From Neurospora intermedia (lineage: Eukaryota > Ascomycota > Sordariomycetes > Sordariales > Sordariaceae), in NCBI GenBank assembly GCA_037102815.1, contig BTPP01000006.1, forward strand, positions 744,001 through 808,000: a stretch of 64,000 nt of DNA. Direction: 5' to 3'. This document shows positions 1 through 15,940 of this stretch, piece after piece. Within the stretch, counting starts at the first letter, position 1. The number at the start of each line of letters is the position of its first letter. Made by a program: the position numbers and the translations under genes. The notes beneath the pieces are model-generated. The model searched no databases, had not been told where the DNA came from, and worked only from the letters and a program-made list of their open reading frames with translations.

Positions 1-2419
1 AGGCCAAAAATTGACCAACGGAAAATAGTGTAATGCATGTTATTGCCTTGACTGGCTGTGTTCGGGTTCCGGATTCAACATCTTGTTTTTGAACCTGTGT
101 TCTTTCGCGTAGACGCGACTAGGTATCGTCATATTCCGCTGATGAAGAATGACATAGTGGGTGGTGGACGCTGACAAGGGGGGAACGCCATCGTCGATTT
201 TCATTGGCGTGGCCGTTCCCACTGCACAGCGCCAGGTCAGAAATCCTATTTCGAGGAATTCTCTATGCAAGTTTGCTTGGGTTACGGCTCGGGAGCCAAG
301 CTCAACTGCTCAAGTGCAGAACTTCAAAGTAGACGATAGATGATGGAAGGTGCCGTTGACGTGACGAGTATACACTACGTGCTCGCCTCTTACTGGGTTG
401 CAGCATCCATTCATCATGGAGATCCGGCCGAGATGAATAGAGGTGGTACCTTGTTGCACTTGGCCATGTGAACGGCAGCAGGCAAATGAAACCTTGGGCA
501 TGTCTCCAAGACACATCATCAAGCCTTTGCTAGGGCCCATGAGGCTCAACGAAGGAGGCTTCGGGCTTCTGACCCGGAAGCTGCCGGACACTTGAACGGC
601 TGAAGCTGAGGCCTGCGGGCCGACAGTCAATGGAGAAGCGGGGGCCAAACACGGGAACAGTCCTCTGAAACAAAATCGAATTGGCTGCATGAGCAAGACC
701 TGAAACCCAGGCTGGGTAGGCGTACAGAGTGGGAGCAAGGTTAATCAGCCTTTCCACTAAAGGTCATCAGCTCCATTAGCCTTGCATGCAAGGCAAACAA
801 GCGAGCGTATATAGTCAGGATGCATCTGATAACGGCTGAGCTTCAGCTGTGCTGGTGGAGGGTAATGAAGGGGGTGCCCGTGTAGGGTGTTGACAGCTGA
901 AGAATGGACTGCGGCCTCGGGCAACATTCACTAGCAGCTGCCGAGGGCAATGTACCCATGATATCGCCTCATATTTCTCTCCGTGATGCTCTTCGGCGGA
1001 TGAAGCAGAGAGCGAGTTGTGACGAGCTGTCCAGCGCGCGTAGACCACAGTTTTTCATTCGCTTTCATGGGCCTCAAATGAGAGGTGCTGAACAGGCAGT
1101 AAGTTCTGGGTCGTCGGCTGGCGCGCCTAATATTCGCGGTGAGTTTGGTGATCAGGCGCAGGCACGCCAGCTACACAAAGTGACCCGCAAAGGACCTGGG
1201 ATGTACACTAATGATGGTCCCGATGTGCCGGCATTGCGGTCTGAAGTTTGTGTGCAGTGGAGGTGTGTGAGGTACAAACAATGCGTGGCGGCGGTTGCGA
1301 TGTGCATACATCATGATATCTGCCATGGATACTGACCAGGATCTTGTGTCGATGCAAACTGGGTCAACCATATCGCCATGCTTTGTGGTCCTGGGCAGGT
1401 GGCAGTGTGATGGTGTTGAAAGACGGTGCAAGCCACAGGCCCATCAGGCAGCCAGTCATGCTAGCAGGGACCGGAACTTGGTGCGGGCCCGCGATGCGTA
1501 CTCGATGCTGGAAATCATGCTTAGATGCTACTACAAATCAATGTTGTGAGGAATGAAGGCAAGGTTTCGCTGGAGTTACAGTCATAGCCAGATCATCCAT
1601 CTAGGTGCCTTCATGATGGCCATGCCCGGTGATCCCGTCAAACGCGGGGCATCATCATCCAAGCAAGACAGCATTGAGCTGCCTCAATTGGAGGAGATTT
1701 CCGAATTTGTCTTTTGAAACGAGCGAGGTGCATGGGTGATGAAGCAGTTCGGCAGTGCTGCGCTTTGTGTTGCATTGGAGATGGACAAATCGAGGTGTTG
1801 CGGTGAGGTTAACAATTTTTTTTTTTTTTTTTTTTTTTTGAACGCCGGTTGGAGGCGGTCAAAAGTGATGGAAGATACCTCTCTAGCTTAGAGATCAGGT
1901 CCTGGATTCCAAGATTGGAAAGATGGAAGCACGCGACGTCCCATCACTCAATTCGTTCGCAAATGCCCGTACAGTGCAATACCCAGAGGTTAAGGGCTTG
2001 CTTGCCCCGTCTGCGCACATACCTAGACCACGAGTTGGTGCCGACTGGTAGAGGTACTAGTGTAGAGCAACTGCAGAACACTATCAGATGCTTTGCATGA
2101 TTGGTTTGTTAGTTCCCTCTTGGTACATACGCCGGTCTTGGCCGGCGCTTATGGTGCTTTTATTTTTAGCATCCGGCTTGGCATCTCCAACTTCTCCAAC
2201 ACAACCCCACCCCCACCCCTTCCCCCCCTCATGGAAGTTACCCCACCGTCGACTACATACTATCCATCGCGCCTTCACTTCCACAGTCTATTGCAGGAAA
2301 ATTCCTTCCAATTTCTTCCGATCATGACTGACCATTCTCTTCCTCATTCTTTCCATCCCAACATAACAAGGTCAGTCATTCCATGTTAACTGCAGTCGGC
2401 AAGAGACCAACTTGAACCG
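1..2419. other. intergenic, no supported gene
   Basis: No reading frame here shows a recognisable domain, a good start context or a consistent codon pattern. Short open frames exist on both strands but look like chance. The stretch contains a 24-nt T tract at 1816-1839 and one copy of the window-wide octamer GTACACTA at 1203-1210. Confidence 0.6.
1816..1839. repeat. poly-T tract, 24 nt
   Basis: An uninterrupted run of 24 T residues. Similar long homopolymers recur through the window at 7297, 21707, 27195, 27961, 53997 and 62305. Confidence 0.95.
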
Positions 2420-3020
2420 ATGCACGAGATGGGAACGTTACGTCCAAATCAGTTATCTATGTCACCGCATCCAATGGTGCCCTCGATCCTGTTCACCAGC
2501 CATGGGGGACGAGCCACAGATTACACGGGATCAGACACGCTAAGGACATACCCGGTAGGTAGGTATCTATGTATGTGCCGCGTCCATTGTATCCTGTTCT
2601 TTGCCATCGTCATTGACTCGGTATCAACGTCCATAACTTCTCTACAGTGCTGCTACGCCAGTATTATTGCCTTACAGGTACGTACCCCTTTGGGTTGTGT
2701 TCGGGGGCTGTAAGGTGCAGTTTTACAGCTGCACTTTTCGTGTTCGGTTGGATTTCCAGAAAAATTCTGCAATCCGCTGCATTAGGTACCCAATGCATGC
2801 ACCATAACAAACCAGGGGCAATCAGAGATCCTAATTCCTCACTGAAATACGAACATTTATATCAAGAGGTATTAACCCCGGACCAACGGTGCTCGCTGTC
2901 ATCAATTGTTTCCTATCTTGTACGTCCCTTTCTGCACTTAATCGTCATCAAGGGAGCCATATCCTACCGTCTATATTTCAGTTGAATCTTGTGTCTATTC
3001 GGCCTTTACAGCTCGTGGCA
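2420..3020 (+). CDS. possible intron-containing gene, unrecognised
   Basis: This is a weak model and the product is not recognised. An ATG at 2420 opens a frame that can be spliced through three candidate introns with good sites: 2559-2647 (GTAGGT to ctctacag), 2678-2728 (GTACGT to ttttacag, 51 nt and in frame even if retained) and 2920-2981 (GTACGT to atttcag). It then stops at TAA 3018-3020. The joined frame gives a product of roughly 140 residues with a plausible-looking stretch (FVFGWISRK) after the second intron. More open frame with plausible splice sites continues to about 3887, in a different phase. It could be a lineage-specific gene, a decayed gene, a non-coding transcript or chance: individual GTRNGT and YAG sites are common in DNA of this composition. 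Nothing around it suggests a role. Confidence 0.22.
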
Positions 3021-6000
3021 TAATTCTGCTCCGGTCCAATCACACGATGAGCACCTTTCAGCTCCAAGGTGCCGTCCCTGGATGCTCTTCTTTGCGGCGT
3101 CATTTATCACGGGACGACCCGAAAAGACAACGTGTTCAGGCGTATGTAATCTTAGCTGATCACGGTTATGGCTGCCAAAAATTGGGAAACTGGTGCCCTG
3201 CGGAGCTAGAGACGGCTCTTGTTTGGTTCTGCGAAAGATTAAGAACGTTACTTTAATAGAATATGTTTGGCCGAAGCACAAGTTCAGTTTGTTACAGATC
3301 TCGGTTGGTATAACCTCGTCACATTATAGAATCAACCGGACCGCCGGGAGGTGGAGTTATCGGAGAGATTATCAACCAGTTTGGAAAACACAGCTACACG
3401 GCTGTATCTCCGTCTCGTACTCTGGCCAGATGTGCCAGCCAAAACCCCTCCTACATTTCTTTGAGCAAACACAGGCTTCCTCACCCTCGGATACTGTACC
3501 GATCCCTAATCGCCCAGATCGTCTTATTCAAGCGTTTCTTGCAGGATGCTAGCCTAGGCGAACCAGTTCTATTTCAACATGGGTATACATTCTCACTACA
3601 AAATGGAAAGGTACGAAAGGCTTTTACTCACCTGGATAGTAAGCCTACTAAGCCAGGTTCAGATCCATACTATTCTTGAACACCTAGAAGCAGAACATCC
3701 CTGTTTTCCTGGTAGATGTTGTGGTACAGCGCGTGGTTCTTATGTGATACAAACTATTACAGCCACAGCCTTACCAAAGTCCTTTTGGCGCTACCCATAT
3801 GTTGTTTCGCACCGTGTGTACAAAGAGGTACCTTCAAGTAGAGGTGGCCTTGTCTTGACGCACAAACTTCCATCGCATATGAAATAAACAACAACGTCAA
3901 ACGTTGGGATCTTTCCTTTTGCCTCGAGGATGCATTCAGCTTTCAGCCCCTAGCCGTGAACAACAGAAGGTCCCATGTCTCGAGTGCCGTTTCATTCTTG
4001 TATCAATAGTAGTTTGACGCTCAGCAGATGAAGGAATGGCAAATTATAATTTATCATTTCGAGCATCATAACAAACCAGCTAGCTCTGAAGTGAGTAACC
4101 ATTTTGTTCTGCGAGTCGGGTATAGCCGAACCTCTTCCGTTGAGGTGTAGAACTGGGCAGATTTTCGGCCTATAGACCAACCACTCTAGATCTTGATCTA
4201 TAATTCTTTTCAGTTATCGTTCCTGACCTTACATCGACGTTACTTACCTTGATCATATCCAATTGAACACGACAATATAGTCCGCCATTGTCCCAAAGCT
4301 CCTCGCCGCGCGAACAACATTGCGTTGGCCCTTTTTACAACACATAAGACAAAGACACTAAGGAAGCATAGCACATGGAGAATGAGTTAGGTAGATAAAG
4401 ACTACACTACCTTGGAGATAGTTACCTGTTTGGGGAAATGATCGGACGAAATCAGAACTATACCATCTGTGCCGCCCCGCTTGCCCTTGACAAGCGACCA
4501 ATCCAGGCCTAGGTGGCAGGATCTCCTTCGAGACAAGAGTGGTGCTTTGTAACTAGAAATGGAACCTATTTTATTGCAAATGTATTCTTCGTTTTCATAG
4601 TTTCTGCTGAGTTGGAAGCCAAGGCGGGACGGTATCTAGCAGTAAAAGAAGGCCACGCATAACTTGACTGTGCCGTTCTATGCTGCTCAAAAAGCGGCGG
4701 TGGATTGTGGGCATTAGCTCTGAAGTACTTACCTTCGAGGACTAATGGAATTCTGGGATGATTGATGCGGTGCGCGGAATGTTGGCGAGGATGACTCTGC
4801 GCAAACTGATTCAGTGGAAGGAACAGAGGGTATTTAATTTGCGATAGGGCAACCGGGAGATTGACCATGGCTATACGATAGGTGGCTCCTTCCAGATTTA
4901 GTCAACCATAGAAATGAATGTATAGCCGTCAACACTGAGCGAACGTGCCACATACCTCAGCTACCTAGCTCCGCAGATTCGAAATGCATATGTGCGATCG
5001 GAATAGGCATCGGAATCAGTATTCAGATAGGAATCGCCAGGCCGGTAACTAAGCGCATCTTGATTGATTTCCCTTGCTCGTGGAGCACTGGTTGGTAGAC
5101 TCGAATCGTGACTTGGATGTCATTCTTCCAAAACTCTTTGGCTGGTTCCTTTATACGCGAACTTGAGCCGCTCGCTTGTTTCGAGGAGTGGGATACATAG
5201 ACGGCACTCATCCACGTGGCAAGGGAAGATGGGCGAGTGGTCGGGTAGAATTTTATAGCAAATGATGAGAATGTCATTTCATCCCATCGTCCGAATGTCC
5301 GAGTCGTCTTATCAAGCGATTCGGGTAGTATGCTCCAGACATTTTGCATGTGAAAAAGGTATTTCTTACTCTAGAGGTATCCAGGAATTAAGAATAAAGA
5401 TCTAATCTTCTTGATACCCAGGGGTCGCCATTGTAAAAGTCGATTTCCAAAGAAATGAAACAGGCAACAACGGAGGACTTCAAAAAGCCCACATACAAAT
5501 AGTGGTGATCTGGTATCAACAAAGCTAATTTAGCAATTTATCAACATTGCCTTCGCCCACTGGAGAACCACAAAGTAGACTTCTTATACCACAAGGATCA
5601 TAGAACGATAAATGCCACGTATCACACACGTGCCCAGGACCAAGCAATAACACCTCTCCAAACAGGGAAGATGGTGTACATATAAATTCGGAGACACTGA
5701 ATAATGGATGGGAGTATTACTGTAGCTGTACGTAAAGGCCACAAGAGCACCCACCTTCGCTCACACCAAATAATCCTCACGTGTTCCTGTACCACCCCCC
5801 AATCTGACAGGCCATTACGTGCATAGATTAATCTCACCACAAGTTAGTGATGGCGAGGGTCGAGTCGGGTGCTAACCCGCCGGCGCCACCACCCGCACTG
5901 GCGGCCGCGCTTAGCTGAACGAATAAGAAATGACCTGACTATAGTCTGACTCGTGTGAAAGTGAACGGAATCTGTATGTGATATTTCGTGCAGTATCGGT

Positions 6001-7073
6001 CGGGTAGGGCGTTAATGGAAGGTCGGACCATTCGGTGTACACGTAGTGAGATGTACTCGCGGGAGGGTAGTGACAGTTAGTAGCTTGCAATGCGACTGGA
6101 GTTCATGTCAGGTGATAACTGTTGGTTCTAACGGAACGTTCAAGGAAGCAGCAAAAGCACATGCTTACGCACAATGGTCAGTTGGGCAATGGAGAGCGGA
6201 GGCTTTCAGAAACTGTGCCGCTTGGGCGCTTGGAGTTAAACGATGGTACCTGGCTGGCCCTTGGACAACTCGAAATGTGGCATCTCCCGTGTCGGAAGAA
6301 TTTTGTTGTTGAAGTTGACTGGCTCATCTATCTCTTCTTGTCAGTTAACTTAAGAGAAACACAATAGGCTTGAACAGTGCTCAATATGGGCCGACTTTGA
6401 GAAAACAGACAAACACGTATGTAAACGCGTGGGCTGTTGGAAATATGTGGAAGAGTAACTAAAGGAGCAATGGAGACAAACGGAGAGGATTCAGTACCTA
6501 CCAGGCGTTCAGGTAATCAGCACCTTTTTTGTGTGTTTTGTTAGCTAAGGGGGGAGAGGTTTCACACTCGAAATGTTCTGCAGTTACCTTGTAGGGACAA
6601 CCTTTCTCCTTTACAGCTTAGGAGCCATGAGCCATGATACCTCTCATAATGTATAGGACGATCATTAGCAAAAAACGAAGTGAAGAGAGAAGTGAAGCAG
6701 AAAAAATGACTGGAATGTGGTACGCATATAAAGATACCGGTATTGAACAATGCGTTACTTACATGTACGTTTTCAGAGACGTCAACCAATAAGTGAATTT
6801 AGAAATATCGGGATAGCGATAGTCAAACAAGAAGAGTACAGTTACACTCTACTATCGAAGTAAACTCAAGAGCACTATGCCGGGAAGCAAGGGGAGAGAA
6901 AAAAAGAAAAAGAACAAAAGTCATCCATTATATTACACCCGTAACCGGCCCTGTGCCCTCCATCCCAACCCCAGTTCATTTAAGTTCTGTTCAGCTTTTC
7001 GATCCTTCCCATCCCATAATCATATTCAAAGAGACACCCGTCTAACCCAATCTTGAGCATTTTCTCGTTTTAT
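3021..7073. other. intergenic, no supported gene
   Basis: No convincing coding region. At about 3330-3890 (+) there is an open stretch that could be spliced through 3613-3658, and at 4566-4868 (-) a short frame has a GTAAGT donor near 4731. Neither matches a known family. The last 150 bases before 7074 form the 3' flank of the cytidylyltransferase gene. Confidence 0.5.
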
Positions 7074-9021
<1,948 letters not shown>

Positions 9022-11307
9022 GGCGAGTGGATGGGGCGTAGGAAGAGAAGGAAAGAAGGGTGGGGGAAAGAGTTGATGAGTTGGGCCAGCCGATACTAGA
9101 GGTCGGGCTAAGAGGTTATGGAGTATGCAATGGAGCAATTGAGCAATGTCGGGTAGAGAGAGGTCCAGTAGAGGTACTGCAGTGGTAATTGTGGGCCCCG
9201 TGCTATACCGTTTCCAACGCAGTTGCTACCTCTACAACACTTCGTTCCTTCGCTGTATCTTTATGCCGTCTGCAGGCAAGAAGTGCTCATATCAAAATGC
9301 TTGGTGCAGTAGCAGCGTCGTCTGAGGATCTGTAACTAGGATGAGGAGCGATTGAAGTTAATGCGCGAAACTATTGTAGCGTGCAGTTTGGTACCGATTC
9401 AACGGCGCCGGGTAGGTATCAGACTTGCAGGTGACGGGACTGACGGGTTGGAAGGTATCGACCAGGTACGAGCACTTCCACTATTAACATATATCACCAG
9501 GTCTAAAGACAACAGTTGTTGTGTTTCCGAGTGGCCTCTCTTTCTCTGTTCCCTGTTTTTCTCTTCTTTGCGATTCCGAACTGATGGAAAACTCCGGCAA
9601 ACCTGATTGACAGAGGGTCGATTGGCACGATAATGCGGTTGTTGTACAGTTGACTGTAGCAAGTACTCTTTCAGCTGTCGAGTCCAATGGCAGTTCCGGA
9701 GGCTGATCGGTCTGGCTTGGAAAATGAATTACTTTCTTTCACATGCGGCTAAAAAAAAAGACATAGAGAAGACGTCAGAGGGCCCCTTTGCCTGCTGCCA
9801 CACACACACACAAATCAGAGACGGCTAACAACAGACTCGTCGGGCAGGTCAACATGACCGACAGTCTGACTAGCGGGCAGGCACTAGTTGCGATCATTGA
9901 TTCGTACCAGATTCTTGTATCGAGGCAGTATATGGTGTGTATGCATATATGCTATACTTATATGCAGGTAAGCCCGCTAACTAGGTAGTTTAGCGTAGGC
10001 GACTTTGACGCTAAGGAATGTAGCGAGTAGAAGTCGCTTTCGCGGTTCGAATCGCTGGTCGTGTACCAGTCACTGATCCTAAAACTAGGTGGCTACTCTC
10101 GTAGCTCTGCCGCTAGTCAGACGGTCGACTTTAACGACCTGACGAGCAGCATCCATCATCTTTCCCCGTCGTCGAGGATTTCTCGTTCCATTTTCATGAG
10201 CATGCCTAAAGAAAAAAAATAAAAGGGTCATCTGCATGTTTTGGCGCCAGCGTCCCCTCAATTGCGACGCTATTGCTGCGGTGATCTGAGGTTTTTTCTT
10301 CCACCAAAAGGTGAAGTCCCCGGCTGGACTAGTTTCCTTCAACTAAATCGTAGTTAATGTAGAGAGCGATGCGCCAAATCTTGCGAGCGGGAGGTTCTTT
10401 GTCCAAGCCAGGGCGAGCGTGGTAGAAAAAATGACACTTACAAGAGGGAAGCAATGAAAGCTGGGGCGGGAGCGTAACTGCCTAGAGGTAGGGGCACTGT
10501 TAGAAATCGCTAGAAGACTCGCGCTGTCTGCAAACAGTGGACCGCGCCAGGGTGTGCCGGAAACCGGAGTGGTTGTCCAGGCCGTTAGTGCAATTGGGTG
10601 CAGGCGTGACCGCTCCTAGGTAATGGAACATGGGAACAAGCGAGCGGCGGCAGTGGCAGCTGAAGGGAAATTTTTGTTGAGTTGCAGGCCTTCGCAAAAG
10701 GGAAATCACGTCATTGCCAGTTGCCAAAGCAAGGGCCAGACCACACACCATGGGTGGGTAACCTCGACCGTTACTTTGGTCTGCGGTACGTATCTTCGAA
10801 TGTTGTGGCTTGCATCGAAGACAGACCACCACAAACACTCTCGGCATCACCGAAGTGGCACATGCCAAACATTTGTCGCTCGTTCGCTTCAGTCGACGAT
10901 TCATTGGCGATGACGAGGCTGTCGGCAGCATCCAAAATCGGTTTGGGGAAGTGCTCCATTCATTTGTAGGGTCAGGCAGTGACGCTTCAATAGTCGGAAC
11001 ACTCGGCACGGCGTTGGTAGGGTCAGATAATGTTTACTTCATTGATATGTTCCCAAGACATTTGTCGAGGCATTTGTCACGGGAGATTGTAATTCTCCCT
11101 CACCTTGCGAGGTTTTTGCGTCCCCCAATGCCGCTCTCTCTACTTATGTACCTGTAATAATCCCATTCCTTCGTGACGAGAATCCTCTCGTAGCCAGTCG
11201 AATTTGATGCCGCTTCAGAAATCCCAAACTCAACAGGTTATCATCGCCTCTTGATGTGTGTATCCAAAAGAGAAAACCACACCATGCCGAAAATTCCAGA
11301 CCAAAGT
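9022..11307. other. intergenic between two minus-strand genes
   Basis: Contains the 5' flank of the cytidylyltransferase gene and the 3' flank of the F-box gene. Overlapping open frames on both strands at 10.5-11.1 kb have no recognisable domain. A GGTTCGAATC B-box-like word at about 10.05 kb has no matching tRNA fold. Confidence 0.6.
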
Positions 11308-12168
11308 TTACTGCAAAACCACCTTCGACCTCCGCACAAAATGTCGCCCACACCGTGTCTTGTCGCCAGGCTTGCTCATGTAGCAATATGACTTGGCACC
11401 CTCGGGCGCAATCGGCCCAAACTTTTCCGTAATGGAGCAGTACTCCATATTGTCGCCCATCCATTCCTGGATGTGCTTATGCAGCTGGCATCGCGTGATG
11501 CCGCATTTTCTGCAGTATGCTTGGCCACGGATCCGGAGCTGCGACAGTGACAGAGACTTCTTGCTCTCTTCCTCGCTCTTCTCTTCCACTGGAGAGGATG
11601 GGGCCGATCTCCTGACAGTGCCTGCAAGATGCCACGCCCACTCCAGCTCGTTTGGACCCTCGCGCCGCGCCCTGAGCGGAACGGTCCCATGCATTCGGCG
11701 GTGAATGGCGTAAAAGTGCTTGTTGGTCAACCCGAGACAGGTGCTATCAATGGGGTCAAGAAAGTCGAAGATGGCCATATGTAGCTCTGGTGGCAGATCG
11801 AGCAACAGCTTGCCTGCCGATGGCACGGGCAACGGCAAACGATCCGTGACAGAGTAAGACCGGCGAGGAGGGCCCAGCGCAGGCCTTCGTCGTACCATCA
11901 CCTTTTCTTCTGTCGGCTTGGGCTGGCTCCTCTCCTTCACAGGTACCACCGGCTGCTTGACAACATCTTCTTCGGGAAGCTGTTGAATAGTGTGGAGGGT
12001 AAAGAGAGGGGGCTGCGGGATGTGATATTCCTGGAAGGTTTGAGACCGGCGTGGTACTCGCTTTCCTGACCGCATAAGGCTCATTTCCTTCCTCATGTGA
12101 TCCTCTCTGGTGAACGGCGACGCAGAGCCCGGCAAGAGGGGTGGGGTGCTGTAGAGAACCTCGATCAT
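11308..12168 (-). CDS. F-box protein with Cys/His-rich C-terminus
   Basis: Single-exon gene of 286 aa. Residues 121-160 form an F-box (LLLDLPPELHMAIFDFLDPIDS, then a TCLGLTNKHFY stretch), the Skp1-binding module of SCF ubiquitin ligases. The N-terminal 110 residues are basic and Pro-rich and probably disordered. After the F-box comes a region rich in Cys and His (C219, C222, C227, H230, H232, C244, C262, C273, H276), including CRKCGITRCQLHKH, which could bind metal and is common in this filamentous-fungal F-box group. Substrate unknown: no LRR, WD or kelch repeats are present. The ATG at 12168 is the first in frame. No linked gene hints at a pathway. Confidence 0.85.
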   Translation of the reverse strand: MIEVLYSTPPLLPGSASPFTREDHMRKEMSLMRSGKRVPRRSQTFQEYHIPQPPLFTLHTIQQLPEEDVVKQPVVPVKERSQPKPTEEKVMVRRRPALGPPRRSYSVTDRLPLPVPSAGKLLLDLPPELHMAIFDFLDPIDSTCLGLTNKHFYAIHRRMHGTVPLRARREGPNELEWAWHLAGTVRRSAPSSPVEEKSEEESKKSLSLSQLRIRGQAYCRKCGITRCQLHKHIQEWMGDNMEYCSITEKFGPIAPEGAKSYCYMSKPGDKTRCGRHFVRRSKVVLQ

Positions 12169-15100
12169 GATGGTAATGGATAGCTGATCGGTACTAAAGT
12201 TCTCTCTCGATAATGGTTATCGTCGTGGTGGTTGTTGAGATTGTGTAGTTGCTCTGTGAAAACAATCCCTCTTTGGTGACGGTAGTGGTAGATGGGGGTA
12301 TCGTCGTGTATCACTAGTTGTATCAAACTGTAACGGATGTAGGAGGTTGGCTGATTCCGGTAGTGGCAATGATGCTAGAGGATGAAGGTAGAGGCAAAGC
12401 GGGCTCGGCTGCTCTTATAAAGACTTCAGGTACCAATGCCGTCGGCCACAATGAGATAATATACGGACCCCCTCACTAGCAAGCTCATAAGGAGGTGGAG
12501 GGTGGGATGGCGAGACGGGAGAATGAGGGGGTGATAGTCGTAGATGTGGAACAGATGGGTCGATAGGCGGAACGGATTTCTGGGGAAATGTCTTGGGGTG
12601 TGGAATCCGGCAAGTAGGTTGTACCTGACCTGACAAAGGAAGTAGGCAAGTACCAAGGATCCGGTTCGCTGAGTCGGAGGCGTAAATGGGAAGAGGGCAA
12701 GAGTGGGAGGCGATGGATGAACGCGGATTAGCTCCCGACGGAGAAAAGGTGAGGTGAAATGGAAGAAAAGAACGAACCGTAGGCAGTCTCTGTGGAGGGA
12801 AAAATCCAGGGCTTGTTTGTGGCACTGCGCTAGGCAAGCGGTGGGGGGATCGTCACGAGGCCAGACAGGCCTTTGCATGTCACTTTCACCCTTTTCCTGA
12901 TTCCGTTGCGATCCGTTTCCGAACGCCTCTTGGAACGGCCCGGCATGGTCGGAGTGCATTCTGCCTACTATGCATGTACATGATACACCATAACGCTACA
13001 TATTGCTGTCGATTGCGGCCGCCGCAGATCTTCTCGCCGTTGCTTCATGTTGTCTCTCAATCGCTGATATCCTCAGCCCGGTTGGGCCCTGGTGGACTCG
13101 CGGTGGAGGTGAAGGCAAAGCAGGGTCTCGGGCGTTGTGGGATTGTGGGTTCGAGTGGTATCAGAGCAAACTGGCAGTCGTTCTTTGGTTCATCCCAATC
13201 TGCAGAGGACCTGGCACGAAATGCACTGCATTGACGTTTGCCTGAACGGGCATCAAAGAGTAGCCAATTCACAACCACGGACGTCGTTCGGCCAGGAAGG
13301 CTTTGACCAATCACGTTGATTCATCAGTCTGCTACATACACTACATGTCGGCGTTCGAAGAAGTCAACATTCGATCGGCCAGAACATGTTGGAATCCTCG
13401 TGTTGCACTGCTGAACTTTGCTAAGGCTTTTTGGGAACCTTGGCCAGGATCGCAAGGGCCTGGTCCCGTCTTGGACTCCTGGGAAAGATTGTACATATCT
13501 CATGGAATTGCCTGGACTCTCCATACAGTCAACCCCCTGTTGATGCGACCAATTCGGGAAGGGCAGTTCCCTGGCATCATACGGTCGTTTTGCATTTGTG
13601 GGGGACATGCCCACCACCTATACTGCGTATACTACACTAGTGAAATGTAAACTACCCAAATAGCACTACACATTATATACATAGTAGGCACCAAAGCTCT
13701 CTGCATCAGACAGAGGATCTGCGCTTGAGGGGGGGTCGCATATGGTGTACAGGGGGTTTGACTGTATGCCGTGAGCGTGATGCGCTTCGCAATGGCAGGT
13801 TGCAACGTGTTGACAGCTGCACCACTTTTGGGTTTTGCAGTCATTGCCTCGTTGAAATACACTATTATCCCCGAGGCTTGACGGATCGCGGACACTGATG
13901 GTACGAAAACACCGTTACGATCTTCGCCCACCGCCGTTTATCTTTCGTCCGATAAAGTGCATGTCGATGTCCCATGTCAGGTAACACGTCGCACATCAAC
14001 CCTCAACCCTCGAACGAACATCTCCAAATTCGCTGGGCCAGATCGTACGTCAATGACACGATCCGGACGATATCTACACTGTCATCCCGAAGCCAAGACG
14101 GTCGCTGACACCGAGAGAGTTTGACCTGCTTTATCCACTACCCCGCCTTCTGATATCATCCCTATTTACGGAGTTCTTTCACTAATATGTACATCGACAC
14201 ATTCACTCCTGACGACCTCCCTCTGGTAAATGTTGTCTTGGCAACGGGCCGCCATCTTCACGCCAGGTCTGGGTTGTCTTGATAAACTTGAAGAGTGATG
14301 GTCCGGCGTCTCCTTTTCGGAAAAGCTATGCCATCAAATGTAGACAAGAAACAGGCACTGAAACCCAGCTTAACCTACTGACAGCGTTGTTTGGAGTGGG
14401 GAGGTTAGGGAGGAGTACTTGCGTTCGGTGGCGTAGTTCGCTTCTTCTTTTTTGGACTTGTCTATTTTGTAGTGTACATCACAACTGATATCTAACTTTC
14501 CCTGTTACTATAACAATCGGTTGCCTTTACTTTGACTGGCTATTCAGGGGGCATGTTTAGGGGTACAATTCATCATGACCCTTCAATGATCGGCGGCTAT
14601 GATGTGTACACTAAATCATTTAGCTGTTCCTCTGCACGTGGTGGTGCGCCGAACAGCCGCTAGATGGGGATATCGAAACTGACTTGGACCCAATCTGATC
14701 CATCCTTCGAAAAGTATGCGCATGGTACGCGTGGCGTCGTGTCGAGCTCGCAAGGCTGTTAGAGCGCCCAAAACACGTACGATGCGATCCGAGAATCAAT
14801 GGGGAGAGATCTTCATCATTATCATCCAAATGGAGGTACACGACTCGAGTGCGGATCAAATGCGTGGCGAATATGGCGACATAATTGATGCTGTGCCGCT
14901 TCAATGCTGATTTCTTGCTGATCCAAGTCCTTCAAAGAAGTATCTAACTAAATAAGGTCAATCAATGGTGGTGCGGTTGACAATGCCACACTTCATGGTG
15001 CAGGACGAACAGCAACGGGAGACATTGCTCCCAAAGCATTTACCCGCCAAATCACATTTGATTCTAAGAGATGGTACTCAGTCTCGTTCAGGACAAAAAA

Positions 15101-15940
15101 AAACTTGGACTCCAGAGCACCATGTCGTCGTCAACTTGACAAGACACCTAGGAATTTATAAGCCTTTAAACACGTGTTGGAGACTATAAAGCACTATAAG
15201 GATGAAGAAGGGGAATTTATATAACGATGTAAACGAAGCCCGTCTTGGGGTTTGCGGCGATGTCATGGTTTTGGTGGCCTGGTCCGGCTGCAGTCTTCGT
15301 TATTTTGTTCCGGACGAGCTGGTGTAACTACTACAGGCTTTCCGTTGCGAGTTAAAGACGGACCTGCGTTTTGACTGCGAACCGGGCAGTGGCCGACACA
15401 CAGTCTCGAAGGGGCAAACATGAAGCGAGCACTCGCATGACATTTCTCGTAGCTATCAATGGAAGTCACGCCAATCAGCCTACCAACAAAAAATCTTACC
15501 ACCACCTCTCGGCGTGCTCGACTTGAGGGTACGGGTTTCAGCAAAACGACCAGGGCTGATCAGAGTTCAATGTGTAACTGATTCAGATCTTGTCAACAGT
15601 CTGGCTTCCACGACTGTTCATCGTTTTTTCGTCGTGAACTATACCTGGCCCACCACACGTTCCCGCTATGCATGAGCACCCGCGACAGCCTTCAATGTAG
15701 GGGCAAAACGCAAAAAGAGGCAGCATCCCCAGATCGAACTGATTTCTTTTCGCTTATAGGAAGCCGGGCTAAAGCCTAGTGTCTCGATGTTATATTGGGC
15801 CATGTATCAGAAGTACACCGCCTGAACCCTCAAGCCTCGGTGGGACAAGCCAAAGCATGATGAGAATACCCCCATAGACGTCATACCCGCGCTTCCTGGC
15901 CCCGGAACTTTCTCGTAGCAGAAGCAAGATACCTCCAGTT

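Noticed and set aside
9985-10075. tRNA-like B-box GGTTCGAATC with an A-box-like word upstream
   Set aside because: The T-stem does not pair beyond the closing base and no 7-bp acceptor stem can be formed.
10500-11157. 169-codon minus and 115-codon plus frames overlapping each other
   Set aside because: Neither shows a domain or a coherent start context; the overlap on opposite strands suggests chance.
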